Below, piece by piece: positions 1 through 9,557 of a stretch of 64,000 bases of DNA. The stretch's first letter is position 1. The number at the start of each line of letters is the position of its first letter. The notes beneath the pieces were generated by a model. The model did no database searches and was not told the DNA's origin. It saw only the letters and a list, made by a program, of their open reading frames with translations. Both the position numbers and the translations under genes were made by a program. Origin of the DNA: an uncultured Poribacteria bacterium (GTDB taxonomy: Bacteria; Poribacteria; WGA-4E; WGA-3G); the NCBI GenBank assembly GCA_951828385.1, contig OX639973.1, positions 2,343,200-2,407,199 of the forward strand, given 5' to 3'.

Positions 1-483
1 GTTATAGAGATGCGTCATCGTGAAGTAGCGCGCGAAGGGTTGGTCGAAGGGGTTGAGTGTCTGGATGTGTTGTTGTATTGCAGTGAGCATGGCATCTGTC
101 GGTATGAATGTCACGTCGTGTTGTGTTTCCCAATTGGGTGCGCCTGCTGCGATCCAGTCGCTAATAACCTGAAGGGATGCGTCATCGAGTGGGGGTTGTC
201 CGAGTGGCATGCGTTTGGTATTATCGGTTGTGATGAGGCGTGCGTATAGGTTAGAGTTGAGCGGTTGCCCTCGAACGACGGCTCCGGTACTCACCAATCC
301 TGAAGCGGAGTCGATAACGAGGTTCTCCGTGAAGGTGCCGTGGGGGCCATGGCAGTCAAGGCATTTGGTTTGCAAGATGAGATATGCCTGTTGTGCGAGT
401 TCCTGTTGTGCGGATGCTGTGTGTATAAATCCGAGTGCGATGATTGTTAAGAAAATGCGGTAAAAGTATTTGCTCTGTTTCAT
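1..483 (-). CDS. Secreted c-type cytochrome-domain protein (3' end outside window)
   Basis: The reading frame is open from the ATG at 483-481 to the window edge (161 codons), so it is partial. It starts with a short signal peptide (hydrophobic run at residues 9-20, cleavage probably after HTASA). A haem-c motif CLDCH follows at residues 41-45. Downstream text such as RMPLGQPPLDD resembles the planctomycete-type cytochrome c domain, where a low-potential haem sits at the start of a larger periplasmic protein. An AAGGAG ribosome-binding site lies 9 bases before the start. The remaining domains cannot be seen. Haem attachment is clear from the motif; the redox partner is unknown. Confidence 0.8.
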   Translation of the reverse strand, partial: MKQSKYFYRIFLTIIALGFIHTASAQQELAQQAYLILQTKCLDCHGPHGTFTENLVIDSASGLVSTGAVVRGQPLNSNLYARLITTDNTKRMPLGQPPLDDASLQVISDWIAAGAPNWETQHDVTFIPTDAMLTAIQQHIQTLNPFDQPFARYFTMTHLYN

Positions 484-659
484 CGTTATTTGCTCCTTAA
501 ATGCTTCATGGCAAAATGTCATTTCCCGTATAAACACAAGTCGTCTTTACCGATTAACCCAACCTACAGAACTGCGGTAGGCACCCCTTCCCTGTAACAG
601 GTGGATGGCTTCGGTTACAAACCCCGACTGCGAAAGGTTTGGTGTCTGTCCTGATAGTA

Positions 660-2870
660 TTATTTCGTGATTAGCATTTTTCGGGTGGCGTTAAAATCGC
701 CTGCTGTGAGTGTGTAGAAATAGATGCCGCTTGCGACGGGTTCACCGAGTGCGTTTTTACCATCCCAATAGGCGGCACGGGTTCGGTTTTGATAGATACC
801 TGCGGGTTGATGTCCGAGTGTTAGGGTGCGAACCGCTTCTCCCTTTATCGCATAGATACGCAGCGTAACTTCGGCGGGTTCAGCGAGTTGATACGGTATC
901 CACGTCTCTGGGTTGAACGGGTTTGGATAGTTCGGTAGCAACGCGGTTTCTTCGGGTGCCAATAGTGTTAGCAGTTTCTGAAGGTTGGCTATGCCTTTTT
1001 GGAAGGCGTAGGAGCCGTCGTTTTCGGCATGTGCTTGGGTGATCCATGCTTGTAGGAGGGTTGGCGACATTCGGCTTGCAGTAAGGATTTGGTTTAGGAA
1101 GGGTGCAGCCGCGGGACCGCTGAGTTCTCCGAGGTGTGAGGCGACAAGGACGAGGTCTTGTATATTGCGTGTTCCGTCGCTGTTTACGTCGGTTCGGAGG
1201 TGAGTGCCGCTGGTTTTTCCGATGTCTTGCGCGACGAGGATAAGGTCGAAGATATTGACTTCGCCGTCTTTATTGACATCCCATTTCGGGACAGTGATGA
1301 CGAATTTTTTGTTGATGGGGTTAACGGTATAGTTTGTCCCGTTTGCGAACCCGAAGAACCCGCTGAATGCGCCGTGTCCCCAGTTATCAACGGCGACGAG
1401 GAGGACGTTTACCCCAGTTTTGAGTGTTACGGGGAAAGCGTCTTGAAAATCCCCTGCGCCGCGTTTTATAGGGTTGTAGTGGACCATCTCGCCGTTGAGC
1501 CAGACTTTTACGGAGTCGTTGCTGCCGACGAGCATGGTTGTTTCCTGTTTTTGAGGTGAATTGAGGGTAACCGACCCGTAGACGACGTGGTCGTATATAT
1601 CGGAGCCGAAGCCCCATCCGAGTGCGTCTGTCATTTCGTTGATGTTATCACCACCAGTAGGTGCAAGTGTATGTGCCTCCCATTCACTATCGCCGACGGC
1701 TTTCCCTTCGGTTGCCCCGAAGGTGGAGATTTTGATTTCAGTCGCTGCGCCGCCGGTTGCTTTCGCGATGCGGTCGGTATCCTTGTCACTTAGTGTGCCA
1801 GGGACGATTACCCAGAGCCAGGGCCCTTCGATTTTGGGACCGGCTTCTGGGAATGTGGTATTCACGAAATTAGAGTGTGTGATGGTTGTGTGTTCCGCGA
1901 ACCTGTCGAAGACGGTTTCGTCCGGTATGGTATTGCCGGTAAGCCCGATCCAGTTGAGGTTGTCCAAATTCGCGAGGGGTGATGGATCTGTTATGCGATT
2001 ATCGCTGAGGTCTATCCATGTGAGCCCCTGAATTTCAGCGAGGGGTGAGACATCCGAGATAGCGTTTTCTGACAGGTCTGCCCACGTCAGGTTCGTTAGG
2101 TTTTCGAGGTGCGATATATCGGAGATTTGGTTGTTGTGGAAATTGATGCGTCTGAGGTTGGTTAACCCTGCTATTGGTGAAAGGTCTGTTACCTGGCTAC
2201 TAACGATATAGAGTTCTGTTAAACTTTTTGCTTTTGCTAAGGGTGAGAGGTCTGATATTTCTGATCCGCACACGTTTAGGTGGCGAAATTTGGGGAGTTC
2301 TGCGATGCCTTCAAGGTTTATGACAGGTGTTCCCCATCCGTGAAAGTTTCGGAGGCTAATCAACCCGGAGAGGGGGGCAAGGTCGGCGAGTGGATTGTCC
2401 GACATCCCTATGACTTCGAGTCTTATGAGTCCGGCGAGAGGGGATAAATCCGATACGAGGTTGTGATGAATGCCTATCTCTCTTAGGTCGGTAAGGGATG
2501 CAAGCGGTGATATGTCAAGTATTGCATTGTTGTTTAGGGCAAGCTGTGTTAAGCGTGTGAGGCTTTCAAGGGGTGTAAGGTCGGATATCAAGTTGTCCCG
2601 CAGTGCTAAATCTCGGAGGTTTGTTGCGGTTTCGAGTCCGGTCAAATCAGTAATCTCTCTGTTATCGGCAAACAGTTCGGTCAGTGTCAGCATCTCTTCG
2701 TGTGTGATGCGTGCGTTTTCGGGTTTACCGAGGGCTTCGTTAATAGCGGCGCGTAGGTTGACATCTGGGATGCTGACAACTTGTGCGGATGCGGTTAGCG
2801 GTGCCAAGAAGAGTGCGGTGGAAAGCGCGATTATACTTAAGAAAATGTGTTGTTTATTGGCAATTTGCAT
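660..2870 (-). CDS. Secreted leucine-rich-repeat protein with dockerin and C-terminal sorting-like domain
   Basis: 736 aa. A signal peptide (cleavage near TASA) is followed by about a dozen 22-residue leucine-rich repeats of internalin type (pattern LxxLxxLxLxxNxIxDxxPL) over roughly residues 40-340. Next is a beta-rich region with WLNGEMVHYN that resembles accessory domains of secreted glycan-active proteins. A dockerin-like pair of calcium loops follows (DVNKDGEVNIFDL and DVNSDGTRNIQDL). The protein ends in NYPNPFNPETW...GIYFYTL...RKMLITK, the FlgD-like/type IX-like terminal module common in Poribacteria and the FCB group. Likely role: a cell-surface or extracellular adhesion protein. No catalytic residue is recognised. 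It stands alone, with a weak GGAG ribosome-binding site. Confidence 0.85.
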   Translation of the reverse strand: MQIANKQHIFLSIIALSTALFLAPLTASAQVVSIPDVNLRAAINEALGKPENARITHEEMLTLTELFADNREITDLTGLETATNLRDLALRDNLISDLTPLESLTRLTQLALNNNAILDISPLASLTDLREIGIHHNLVSDLSPLAGLIRLEVIGMSDNPLADLAPLSGLISLRNFHGWGTPVINLEGIAELPKFRHLNVCGSEISDLSPLAKAKSLTELYIVSSQVTDLSPIAGLTNLRRINFHNNQISDISHLENLTNLTWADLSENAISDVSPLAEIQGLTWIDLSDNRITDPSPLANLDNLNWIGLTGNTIPDETVFDRFAEHTTITHSNFVNTTFPEAGPKIEGPWLWVIVPGTLSDKDTDRIAKATGGAATEIKISTFGATEGKAVGDSEWEAHTLAPTGGDNINEMTDALGWGFGSDIYDHVVYGSVTLNSPQKQETTMLVGSNDSVKVWLNGEMVHYNPIKRGAGDFQDAFPVTLKTGVNVLLVAVDNWGHGAFSGFFGFANGTNYTVNPINKKFVITVPKWDVNKDGEVNIFDLILVAQDIGKTSGTHLRTDVNSDGTRNIQDLVLVASHLGELSGPAAAPFLNQILTASRMSPTLLQAWITQAHAENDGSYAFQKGIANLQKLLTLLAPEETALLPNYPNPFNPETWIPYQLAEPAEVTLRIYAIKGEAVRTLTLGHQPAGIYQNRTRAAYWDGKNALGEPVASGIYFYTLTAGDFNATRKMLITK

Positions 2871-3111
2871 TGTGTTGTGTCTCCGTATTATGCGGATTTT
2901 TCGTCATAAACTTTGTATCGAGTGTGAAGCCTCTGTTTTTTCAAATTTTAACAAATCTAACGAGAATCGTCAACTAAAAAACAGGATTATTTATCGTTGA
3001 TTTTTGCGAAAAATTCGGCGTGTTCCCTGTTTCCCTTGCACAACCTAACAGCTTATGCTACAAAGTGGTAACTTAGATTCGTTGAAAGTGGTGCCTAAAT
3101 ATTCTTGTAGG

Positions 3112-3134
3112 GGTGTTTTTGCTTGGGTGTTTCC
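3112..3134 (+). repeat. Dispersed 23-base motif, copy 1
   Basis: The core TGTTTTTGCTTGGGTGTTTC recurs at 42287-42309 and 42350-42372, and in inverted orientation, with changes, at 11325-11347 and 40276-40298. It always lies in intergenic or element DNA and is often nested inside a GTAGG-type palindrome. Function is unknown. Confidence 0.7.
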
Positions 3135-3284
3135 ACCAGGTCTCCCAACCCGTAAGATGAACGGATAGCAGATCTGCCAGAGAGCGAGGGAACCTCGCCC
3201 TACGATGGTGGCATATCCTAACGTTTGGAATAATGAACCACCTTCAACTATAGTAAAACCTATAATTAATTGGGCACTTCCAAA

Positions 3285-3317
3285 CAGTCTGAATGCCTAT
3301 GACAGGCATTCAGACTG
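3285..3317. repeat. Perfect 14-bp inverted repeat
   Basis: Arms CAGTCTGAATGCCT and AGGCATTCAGACTG flank a 5-base loop ATGAC. No T-run follows, so a terminator is unlikely. It could be a REP-like hairpin or a remnant of a mobile element lying 36 bases outside the IS5-type terminus. Confidence 0.6.
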
Positions 3318-3353
3318 GCACAAACTGGAAGTTTATGCTACAAAGATGTCTAC

Positions 3354-4219
3354 GTAGTGTTTACATTTTTTTGGCAGTAATGAGTACAGCTGCGAAATAG
3401 ACGAAACCGAGGTAGCGACGGGCGTATTTATCATAACGTGTAGCCACCCGACGATACTGCTTCAACCGATGAAAAAAACGTTCGATAACATTACGAAGTT
3501 TATACAAGTCTTTATCATAAGGGCGATCTTCAAGACGGTTCTTCCGGGGACGGATCACCGGAACACTTCCTTGATCAACGATCTCTGCTCTCAAAGCATC
3601 CGAGTCATAGGCAGCATCGGCAATGACAGCGTCGCAGGTGTAGCCAGCAATCAACGCAGGCGCTTGTGTCACATCGTGACGCGCACCTGCCGTCAAGATA
3701 AAGCGTAATGGCAGAAAGGTATCACTTACAGCCGCATGGAGTTTCGTGGTAAAGCCACCATGACTTCGCCCGAGGGCTTCACCGGCTTGTCCTTCATTTT
3801 TTTTTTAGGGGCACCGGCTGCAGAGGAATGCGCCCGAATGACCGTTGAATCCACGAGGAGCGCAGAGATCTCACCGGCATCATGGAAATGTTCATGGAGT
3901 TTTTCAAAGACCCCAGCATCACACCATCTGCCGAAACGTCTATAGATAGTATTCCAATAACCATAAACTTTCGGCAGCGCACGCCAAGTGGCTCCCTGTT
4001 TTGTTATCCAGACGATTGCCGAGAGAAAACGTCTACAGTCTTCGGGTTTACCGACATAAACGTTTCCTAACGTTTTCAGAAACGGGTGGATGCTCTGCCA
4101 AGCAGCATCACTAATCATCATAGGAAAATCTTGAGTGTTATCTATCTTTTGAGTTTTCATAGAAAATAGTCTACCAATCCATGCTCAAAATGTCAATAAC
4201 TTCTAAATGTAAACACTAC
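3354..4219 (-). mobile_element. IS5-family insertion sequence, apparently intact (866 bp)
   Basis: Perfect 15-bp terminal inverted repeats, GTAGTGTTTACATTT at 3354-3368 and its complement at 4205-4219, bound the element. Each end is flanked by CTAC (3350-3353 and 4220-4223), consistent with a 4-bp target duplication. One transposase is encoded in two frames. The element sits about 140 bp upstream of metH and may have displaced its native upstream region. Confidence 0.9.
3361..4160 (-). CDS. IS5-type transposase, OrfA/OrfB joined by a -1 frameshift
   Basis: OrfA (3726-4160, 144 aa) carries the first catalytic Asp in LLVDSTVIRAH. The downstream frame, ending at 3361, carries GEALGRSHGGFTTKLH, the second Asp (VIADAAYDSD) and the Glu region NVIERFFHRLKQYRR. 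The frames join at a run of ten A (minus strand, 3797-3806). Slipping back one base there gives KKKNEGQAGEALGR, restoring the full DDE domain of about 265 aa. IS5 groups with two overlapping frames are known to use such A-run frameshifting. The stop codon lies inside the terminal repeat. A sequencing or indel error in the A-run is the alternative. Confidence 0.85.
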
Positions 4220-4302
4220 CTACTTATTTTTAGGATTCACTATAAATAGCCCTGGAGGTTCACAGGCTTTAAATGGACATAGTGGTCTCATGTACGGTAT
4301 AC

Positions 4303-4308
4303 TATAAT
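4303..4308 (+). promoter_or_regulatory. Possible -10 element of metH
   Basis: TATAAT lies about 55 bases before the metH start, outside the IS. No good -35 is seen at 16-18 bp, so support is weak. No cobalamin or SAM riboswitch could be recognised in the 140 bp available. Confidence 0.3.
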
Positions 4309-4361
4309 GCACGATGTCCGTATCACTTGAGGACTTCTAAAAGGAGAAAAAAATATACCGT

Positions 4362-7300
4362 ATGGCAAATTCTGAACGGATAACATATCTTAAAAACGAA
4401 CTGGAGAAACGGATTCTGATTCTTGACGGTGCGATGGGATCGCTGTTGCAGACCTATCGGCTCACAGAAGCAGATTTTCGTGGCGACCCGTTTGCAGATC
4501 ACCCGTGCGACCTCAAAGGTTATAACGACCTACTCTCTATAACCCAGCCGCACATTGTCCGAGAAATACACGCAAACTATTGTAGTGCTGGCGCGGACAT
4601 CATCGAAACCAATACCTTTACGAGTACGTCTGTCTCAATGGCGGATTATCAACTCCAAGATATCGCGTATCAGGTGAACTATGCGGCTGCGTGCATTGCT
4701 CGTGAAGTTGCAGATAAATGGACATCGCCCAATAAACCGCGTTTCGTTGCCGGAAGCATGGGACCGACGAATCGCAGCTGCACTATCTCGCCGAACGTCA
4801 ACGACCCCGGCTATCGAAATATCACGTTTTCACAACTCGTTTCTGCCTACACAACGCAAGCAGAAGGCTTAATTGACGGTGGTGTTGATCTCCTCCTCGT
4901 CGAAACCGTCATGGACACGCTCAATTGTAAAGCCGCGCTCTTTGCGATACAAACGCTTGCGGAGACGCGAGACATTGACATCCCGCTTATCGTCTCCTCT
5001 GACAGAAGTGGTGGCGGTGGACGCAACCTTTCAGGGCAAACGGTTGAAGCGTTTTGGAACTCTGTTCGGCATGCCAACCTGCTTGCTGTCGGATTGAATT
5101 GCGGGTTTGGTGCACAACAAATCCGTCCCTACCTCGCAGAGATGGCAAAGATGGCGGACATACCCGTTATCTGTTATCCGAACGCTGGACTCCCCAACGA
5201 ACTCGGCCAGTATACACAAACGCCAGCGGAAATGGGAGATTGGATGCATGAATTCGCGCAAAACGGCTTCGTCAATATCGTCGGTGGATGTTGCGGAAGT
5301 CAACCTGAACACATCGAAACGATTGCGAAAGTCGCCGCTGAATACCCGCCACGTCAACCTACGCCACAGGAACGCGCCTGCCGTCTGAGCGGTTTAGAGG
5401 CGTTCAACATCACGCAGGATTCTCTCTTTGTTAACGTTGGTGAACGGACAAACGTAACAGGATCCCGCCGATTTGCGACGCTCATTAAAAACGAGGACTA
5501 CGAAACCGCTTTAGAGGTAGCCCGCGACCAAGTGGAAAATGGTGCACAACTTATCGATATTAATATGGATGCCGGGATGTTAGATGCGAAAACCGCAATC
5601 GTTAAGTTCTTGAACCTCATTGCCGCTGAACCCGACATTAGTCGTGTGCCGATCATGCTGGATTCGAGTCGGTGGGAGGTGATAGAAGCAGGATTGGCGT
5701 GCGTTCAGGGGAAAGGGATCGTCAACTCAATTAGCTTGAAAGAGGGTGAGGCAGATTTCTTAGCGAAAGCGCGACTGATCCGTCGATACGGTGCCGCCGT
5801 TATCGTCATGGCGTTCGATGAAAAAGGACAAGCAGACACCTACGAACGGAAGGTGGAGATCTGCCGTCGGGCGTACCGACTCTTGACAGAAGCGGTCAGG
5901 TTTCCACCAGAGGACATTATCTTCGATCCGAACATCTTCGCCGTTGCAACCGGCATTGAGGAACACAACACATACGCGAAGGCATTTATTGAGGCGTGTG
6001 AGAAGATTAAAGCCATCTGTCCGGACGCGTTGGTGAGCGGGGGCGTTAGCAATATCTCTTTCGCCTTCCGTGGCAACGATACGGTACGAGAGGCGATGCA
6101 CGCAGCGTTCCTCTACCACGCCATCAATGCCGGTATGGACATGGGAATCGTCAATGCCGGGCAACTCGCGGTCTATGACGATCTCCCTAAAACGCTTTTG
6201 GAAGCAGTGGAGGATGTCCTGTTCAACCGGAGGGAAGATGCCACAGATAGGCTTGTCACGCTCGCTGGCACGCTGCAAGGGAAAGGTAAAAAGAAGCGTG
6301 TGAGTCGAAAATGGCGGAAACTGCCGGTTGAAAAACGGCTCAGTCACGCGCTTGTCGAAGGGATTATCGAATACATCAAAGATGATACAGAAGAAGCACG
6401 CCTTACATACGAACGTCCAATACGGGTAATTGAAGGCCCCTTGATGGACGGTATGAACCGTGTCGGTGAACTTTTTGGCGACGGCAAAATGTTCCTACCG
6501 CAAGTGGTCAAAAGTGCGCGCGTGATGAAAAAGGCGGTCGCGCATCTCATACCCTTTATTGAAAAGGAACAGGCGGAAGGGGCTATCCGATCAAGAGGCA
6601 AGATCGTGATGGCGACGGTGAAAGGCGATGTACACGACATCGGTAAGAATATCGTCGGTGTTGTACTGGGGTGCAACAATTACGAAGTTATCGATCTTGG
6701 GGTGATGGTGCCAGCCGAAGATATTCTGGAGACGGCACGGCAAGAGAACGCCGATATTATCGGATTAAGTGGACTCATCACGCCATCGTTAGACGAGATG
6801 GTACATGTCGCTGAAGAGATGGAACGGGAAGGCTTCCGTATCCCACTCCTCATCGGCGGCGCGACGACTTCCAAGATACATACTGCTGTCCAAATTGAAC
6901 CTGCCTACAACGGCTCAACGATCCACGTCAAAGATGCATCCCGGAGTGTTGGGGTTGTCAGCGATTTGATGAGCAGTGAAAGACAGGGGGCGCTCACCGA
7001 ACAGATCCGTGAAGAATATACAGAAATCCGGGAACACCGTGCGAAAAATCGGAAACAGGCGAACTTGCTTGCCTTCGGTGTGGCACAAGAGCGAAAGTTC
7101 ATGCCGGACTGGCAGCATTACCGACCCTCTAAGCCTTCGACGATGGGCGTTACGGTCTTTGATGACTACGCTTTGGAGAAACTCGTTGACTATATCGACT
7201 GGAGTCCGTTCTTTATGACTTGGGGCCTCCGTGGTAAGTATCCAAATATATTGGAGAATCCGGAGGTCGGTGAGGAGGCGCGCAAACTCCTAAAAGATGC

Positions 7301-8039
7301 CGAAGCACTCCTCCGCATCATCGTTGAAGAAAAAAGGGTTCAGGCACGCGCTGCCGTTGGACTTTTCCCCGCCAACGGTGTCGGTGAAGACACTGAAATC
7401 TATGCCGACGCAGCGCGGACGGCACCCATCGCTACACTGCACCACCTACGCCAACAGACGGAACAGCCGTTCACGCGACCGAATCTCAGCCTCGGTGATT
7501 TCATTGCACCAAAAACGACATCAGTGCCTGACTATATCGGGGCGTTTGCGGTGACAACGGGCATCGGTGTCTCTGAATTCTGTGCCGAATTTGAGCAGCA
7601 GCAGGACGATTATAACAGCATTATGGCGAAGGCGTTGGCAGACCGGCTCGCAGAGGCTTTCGCGGAGAAGATGCATCAGCACGTCCGCACAAAAATTTGG
7701 GGGTATGCCGTTGATGAAGCATTGGATAACGATGCCTTAATCGCCGAAAAATACCGCGGGATTCGTCCGGCACCCGGTTATCCGGCATGTCCCGACCATA
7801 ACCAAAAACGGGTGTTGTTTGATGTGTTGAATGCAACAGAAAACACGGGTATCTCTCTCACTGAGAGTCTGGCGATGTTCCCTGCAGCGTCTGTGAGTGG
7901 GTGGTATTATTCGCATCCAGAGGCGCGGTATTTCAGCATCGGTAGGATCGGGGAGGATCAGGTCGCGGATTATGCGGAACGCACCGGCATGGACATCGAA
8001 ACAGCAAGACGGTGGCTGAAGCCCTTGCTTACGTCATAG
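4362..8039 (+). CDS. metH: Cobalamin-dependent methionine synthase
   Basis: 1225 aa, the usual full length for MetH. It transfers a methyl group from methyltetrahydrofolate via cobalamin to homocysteine in the cytoplasm. Domains in order: homocysteine S-methyltransferase with zinc ligands (NCG near residue 246, GGCCG near 307-311); pterin-binding domain (about 355-620, [10 protein letters not shown]); helical cap (about 655-745); cobalamin-binding Rossmann domain with DVHDIGK near 757, whose His is the lower axial ligand of B12; and the C-terminal SAM-binding reactivation domain (about 900-1225). Nothing is missing. AGGAG lies upstream with a long spacing. The IS5-type copy is upstream and a TnpB element begins one base after the stop. 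Confidence 0.97.
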   Translation: MANSERITYLKNELEKRILILDGAMGSLLQTYRLTEADFRGDPFADHPCDLKGYNDLLSITQPHIVREIHANYCSAGADIIETNTFTSTSVSMADYQLQDIAYQVNYAAACIAREVADKWTSPNKPRFVAGSMGPTNRSCTISPNVNDPGYRNITFSQLVSAYTTQAEGLIDGGVDLLLVETVMDTLNCKAALFAIQTLAETRDIDIPLIVSSDRSGGGGRNLSGQTVEAFWNSVRHANLLAVGLNCGFGAQQIRPYLAEMAKMADIPVICYPNAGLPNELGQYTQTPAEMGDWMHEFAQNGFVNIVGGCCGSQPEHIETIAKVAAEYPPRQPTPQERACRLSGLEAFNITQDSLFVNVGERTNVTGSRRFATLIKNEDYETALEVARDQVENGAQLIDINMDAGMLDAKTAIVKFLNLIAAEPDISRVPIMLDSSRWEVIEAGLACVQGKGIVNSISLKEGEADFLAKARLIRRYGAAVIVMAFDEKGQADTYERKVEICRRAYRLLTEAVRFPPEDIIFDPNIFAVATGIEEHNTYAKAFIEACEKIKAICPDALVSGGVSNISFAFRGNDTVREAMHAAFLYHAINAGMDMGIVNAGQLAVYDDLPKTLLEAVEDVLFNRREDATDRLVTLAGTLQGKGKKKRVSRKWRKLPVEKRLSHALVEGIIEYIKDDTEEARLTYERPIRVIEGPLMDGMNRVGELFGDGKMFLPQVVKSARVMKKAVAHLIPFIEKEQAEGAIRSRGKIVMATVKGDVHDIGKNIVGVVLGCNNYEVIDLGVMVPAEDILETARQENADIIGLSGLITPSLDEMVHVAEEMEREGFRIPLLIGGATTSKIHTAVQIEPAYNGSTIHVKDASRSVGVVSDLMSSERQGALTEQIREEYTEIREHRAKNRKQANLLAFGVAQERKFMPDWQHYRPSKPSTMGVTVFDDYALEKLVDYIDWSPFFMTWGLRGKYPNILENPEVGEEARKLLKDAEALLRIIVEEKRVQARAAVGLFPANGVGEDTEIYADAARTAPIATLHHLRQQTEQPFTRPNLSLGDFIAPKTTSVPDYIGAFAVTTGIGVSEFCAEFEQQQDDYNSIMAKALADRLAEAFAEKMHQHVRTKIWGYAVDEALDNDALIAEKYRGIRPAPGYPACPDHNQKRVLFDVLNATENTGISLTESLAMFPAASVSGWYYSHPEARYFSIGRIGEDQVADYAERTGMDIETARRWLKPLLTS

Positions 8040-8040
8040 G

Positions 8041-8180
8041 TACCCACTACCTAAAGGTAGGGGCTTGTGCTTCCTCGCGACTGCGGTTTTCTCAGAGAGT
8101 CCACCGTCTGACTGTCGCTCCACTTTAGGCGGCCAAGCCCGCCCGTTTGATATTGATAGCAGCGTTGATGTCTCGGTCGT
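8041..8180 (-). ncRNA. Predicted omega (reRNA) guide RNA region of TnpB copy 1
   Basis: In TnpB elements a guide RNA is processed from the 3' end of tnpB through the right end of the element. Here this would run leftward across 8180-8041 and end in the CTACC/GGTAG hairpin. It shares the blocks GGTGGAGCGA-like, GAGAAAACCGCAGTCGC and CCTTTAGGTAGTGGGT with copy 2. The guide would then be copied from adjacent DNA, that is the complement of the metH 3' end. Borders are inferred, not seen. Confidence 0.5.
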
Positions 8181-9237
8181 GGTGTGAACCACATCTTGGA
8201 CATGTCCACTGTCTATCTGAAAGAGTGAGTTCTTGATTATGGTATCCACAATCACTGCAAGGCTTTGTTGTCGCAGTCCATTGACTGATTTGCACAAGTT
8301 TTTTACCGTGCTTTGCACACTTCTGTTCCAATATCTGTATGAACTGATAGAAGGCGTGGTCAGAGACTTTACGTCCCCAAAGGCGTTTCATACCGTCAAG
8401 ATTCAGCGTTTCAAAACAGAGTATATCAAACTCCGTGCAAAGTTGGGTGGCAAGTTTCCACTGCCAATCTTCTCTTTGCCGGGCGACTTTTCTGTGGTGC
8501 CTTGCCAAAGCACGAACACAACGCCACCAATTATTAGAACCTTTGACTTTACGACTCAGGGCTTTGCTCAGGGATCGCAACGTTTTCAGGGATTGTTTGA
8601 AAAACTGCGGAGATTCTATCTGAGTGCCTTCGTCGCTTGTGAGGAATGTTTTGTTTCCGTAATCAAACCCTGCGCTCTTACCCGTCTTGAGTTTCGGTTC
8701 GGAAGCGTCAACATTCTCGCACGAAAAGCATATCCAATAGTCACCGCATCTGTCACGTTTGAGTGTGATCGTCTTGATTAGACCTTTGATCTCACGGTGT
8801 TTGTGAAAGGAAAACCATGTATTTATACAGTTGATTTTGATACGATTGTTTTCAAGTTTATAGCCCGCTTGTGTAAACGTCATAGAACTATATTTATGAC
8901 GCGGTTTGATCTTCGGTCTACCGACTCTGCGTCTTGTTTTACCCGCTTTACGGTCTTCTATATTTTCAAAGAAAGCGTCCTGTGATTTACCATAACGTAA
9001 CACAACGTCTTGCACAACTTGACTCGGTAAATCCGCCCAATGCGGTTTTGTCCGCTTTTTGAGTTTCGCAATGTGTGCCTTTATCCGATATGCCGATAGG
9101 TTTTTTCCAAATATACGGTAATACCTACGAGCCAATAGCATGATATGCACGTGTATCTGCCACATATCGTCAAGCATGTTGCCGATTTTGACTGTGTTTG
9201 ATTGATTTTGAATCTTGAACTTGTATGACTTTCTCAC
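8125..9237 (-). CDS. tnpB: RNA-guided nuclease TnpB, copy 1
   Basis: 370 aa from a GTG start. RuvC-type residues are all present: Asp in SAGFDYGNK, Glu in CFETLNLDGM and Asp in HDRDINAA. A four-Cys zinc ribbon (CSDCG and CPRCG) lies between the last two. WTATTKPCSDCG is typical of the OrfB/TnpB family. TnpB proteins cut DNA next to a target-adjacent motif using a guide from the element end. No TnpA is nearby, so transposition would need help in trans. No ordinary ribosome-binding site precedes the GTG; the start sits just after a structured leader (9248-9333). Confidence 0.92.
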   Translation of the reverse strand: MRKSYKFKIQNQSNTVKIGNMLDDMWQIHVHIMLLARRYYRIFGKNLSAYRIKAHIAKLKKRTKPHWADLPSQVVQDVVLRYGKSQDAFFENIEDRKAGKTRRRVGRPKIKPRHKYSSMTFTQAGYKLENNRIKINCINTWFSFHKHREIKGLIKTITLKRDRCGDYWICFSCENVDASEPKLKTGKSAGFDYGNKTFLTSDEGTQIESPQFFKQSLKTLRSLSKALSRKVKGSNNWWRCVRALARHHRKVARQREDWQWKLATQLCTEFDILCFETLNLDGMKRLWGRKVSDHAFYQFIQILEQKCAKHGKKLVQISQWTATTKPCSDCGYHNQELTLSDRQWTCPRCGSHHDRDINAAINIKRAGLAA

Positions 9238-9247
9238 CGGATACCAA

Positions 9248-9333
9248 GTATCAAGTCTTTAACCCCTGTGAAGTGGGTAGGAAACCGACACACAACCAAG
9301 CAGTTGTGCTTCACATGTCTGCCAACTTGATAC
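9248..9333 (-). ncRNA. Structured tnpB leader RNA, copy 1
   Basis: Read on the minus strand, the leader folds into three nested helices: GTATCAAGT/ACTTGATAC (9 bp), TGTGAAG/CTTCACA (7 bp) and CACAAC/GTTGTG closing a 6-base loop. The transcript predicted from the promoter at 9338-9366 would begin at the outer helix. Copy 2 keeps the fold with a different sequence in the 7-bp helix, which supports an RNA structure. Confidence 0.65.
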
Positions 9334-9337
9334 TATC

Positions 9338-9366
9338 ATTATACAACATTTCTGTGTGAATTCCAA
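9338..9366 (-). promoter_or_regulatory. Promoter of tnpB copy 1
   Basis: The minus strand has TTGGAA, a 17-bp spacer and TATAAT. The same layout, with a perfect TTGACA, precedes tnpB copy 2. Confidence 0.7.
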
Positions 9367-9557
9367 GGTTATTTTCGGTTTTCACACCCTACGCCGTCTA
9401 CATCCCCTACCTAAAGGCAGGGGGTTGACGGGGGAGTGCTAAGATTGTCTCTGCCAGAAAAAACAGGACGGTGAAATTCAATTCAGCGTCCTGTTTCTGT
9501 GAGTACTTGCGTTAAAGCTGCGATTCAGATTGGGGCAAACGCAGCGGGTTCTGATCT

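Larger units (their letters stand above)
2871..3353. other. Gene-poor interval of 483 bases with repeats
   Basis: No coding region could be supported. The stretch holds one copy of the dispersed 23-base motif (3112-3134), a GAGGGAACCTCGCCCTAC-type remnant near 3183-3201 and a perfect hairpin at 3285-3317, and ends at the IS5-type element. Confidence 0.6.
8041..9434 (-). mobile_element. IS200/IS605-type element with tnpB only, copy 1
   Basis: The element holds tnpB without a TnpA transposase. Both edges carry a related hairpin: CTACC-TAAA-GGTAG at 8047-8060 and CCCCTACC-TAAA-GGCAGGGG at 9404-9423. The right end (3' of tnpB) touches the metH stop codon. The left end is less certain (about 9434). 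Similar ends occur in copy 2 at 11228-12799. Confidence 0.75.

Noticed and set aside
1158..1793. Forward frames within the leucine-rich-repeat gene
   Set aside because: They are shadows of the minus-strand protein, which has signal peptide, repeats and dockerin.
4224..4361. Cobalamin riboswitch before metH
   Set aside because: Only about 140 bp remain after the IS and no B12-box-like or paired core could be recognised.
5760..6347. Antisense frame of 195 codons inside metH
   Set aside because: It mirrors a strongly conserved coding region, has no ribosome-binding site and no family resemblance.
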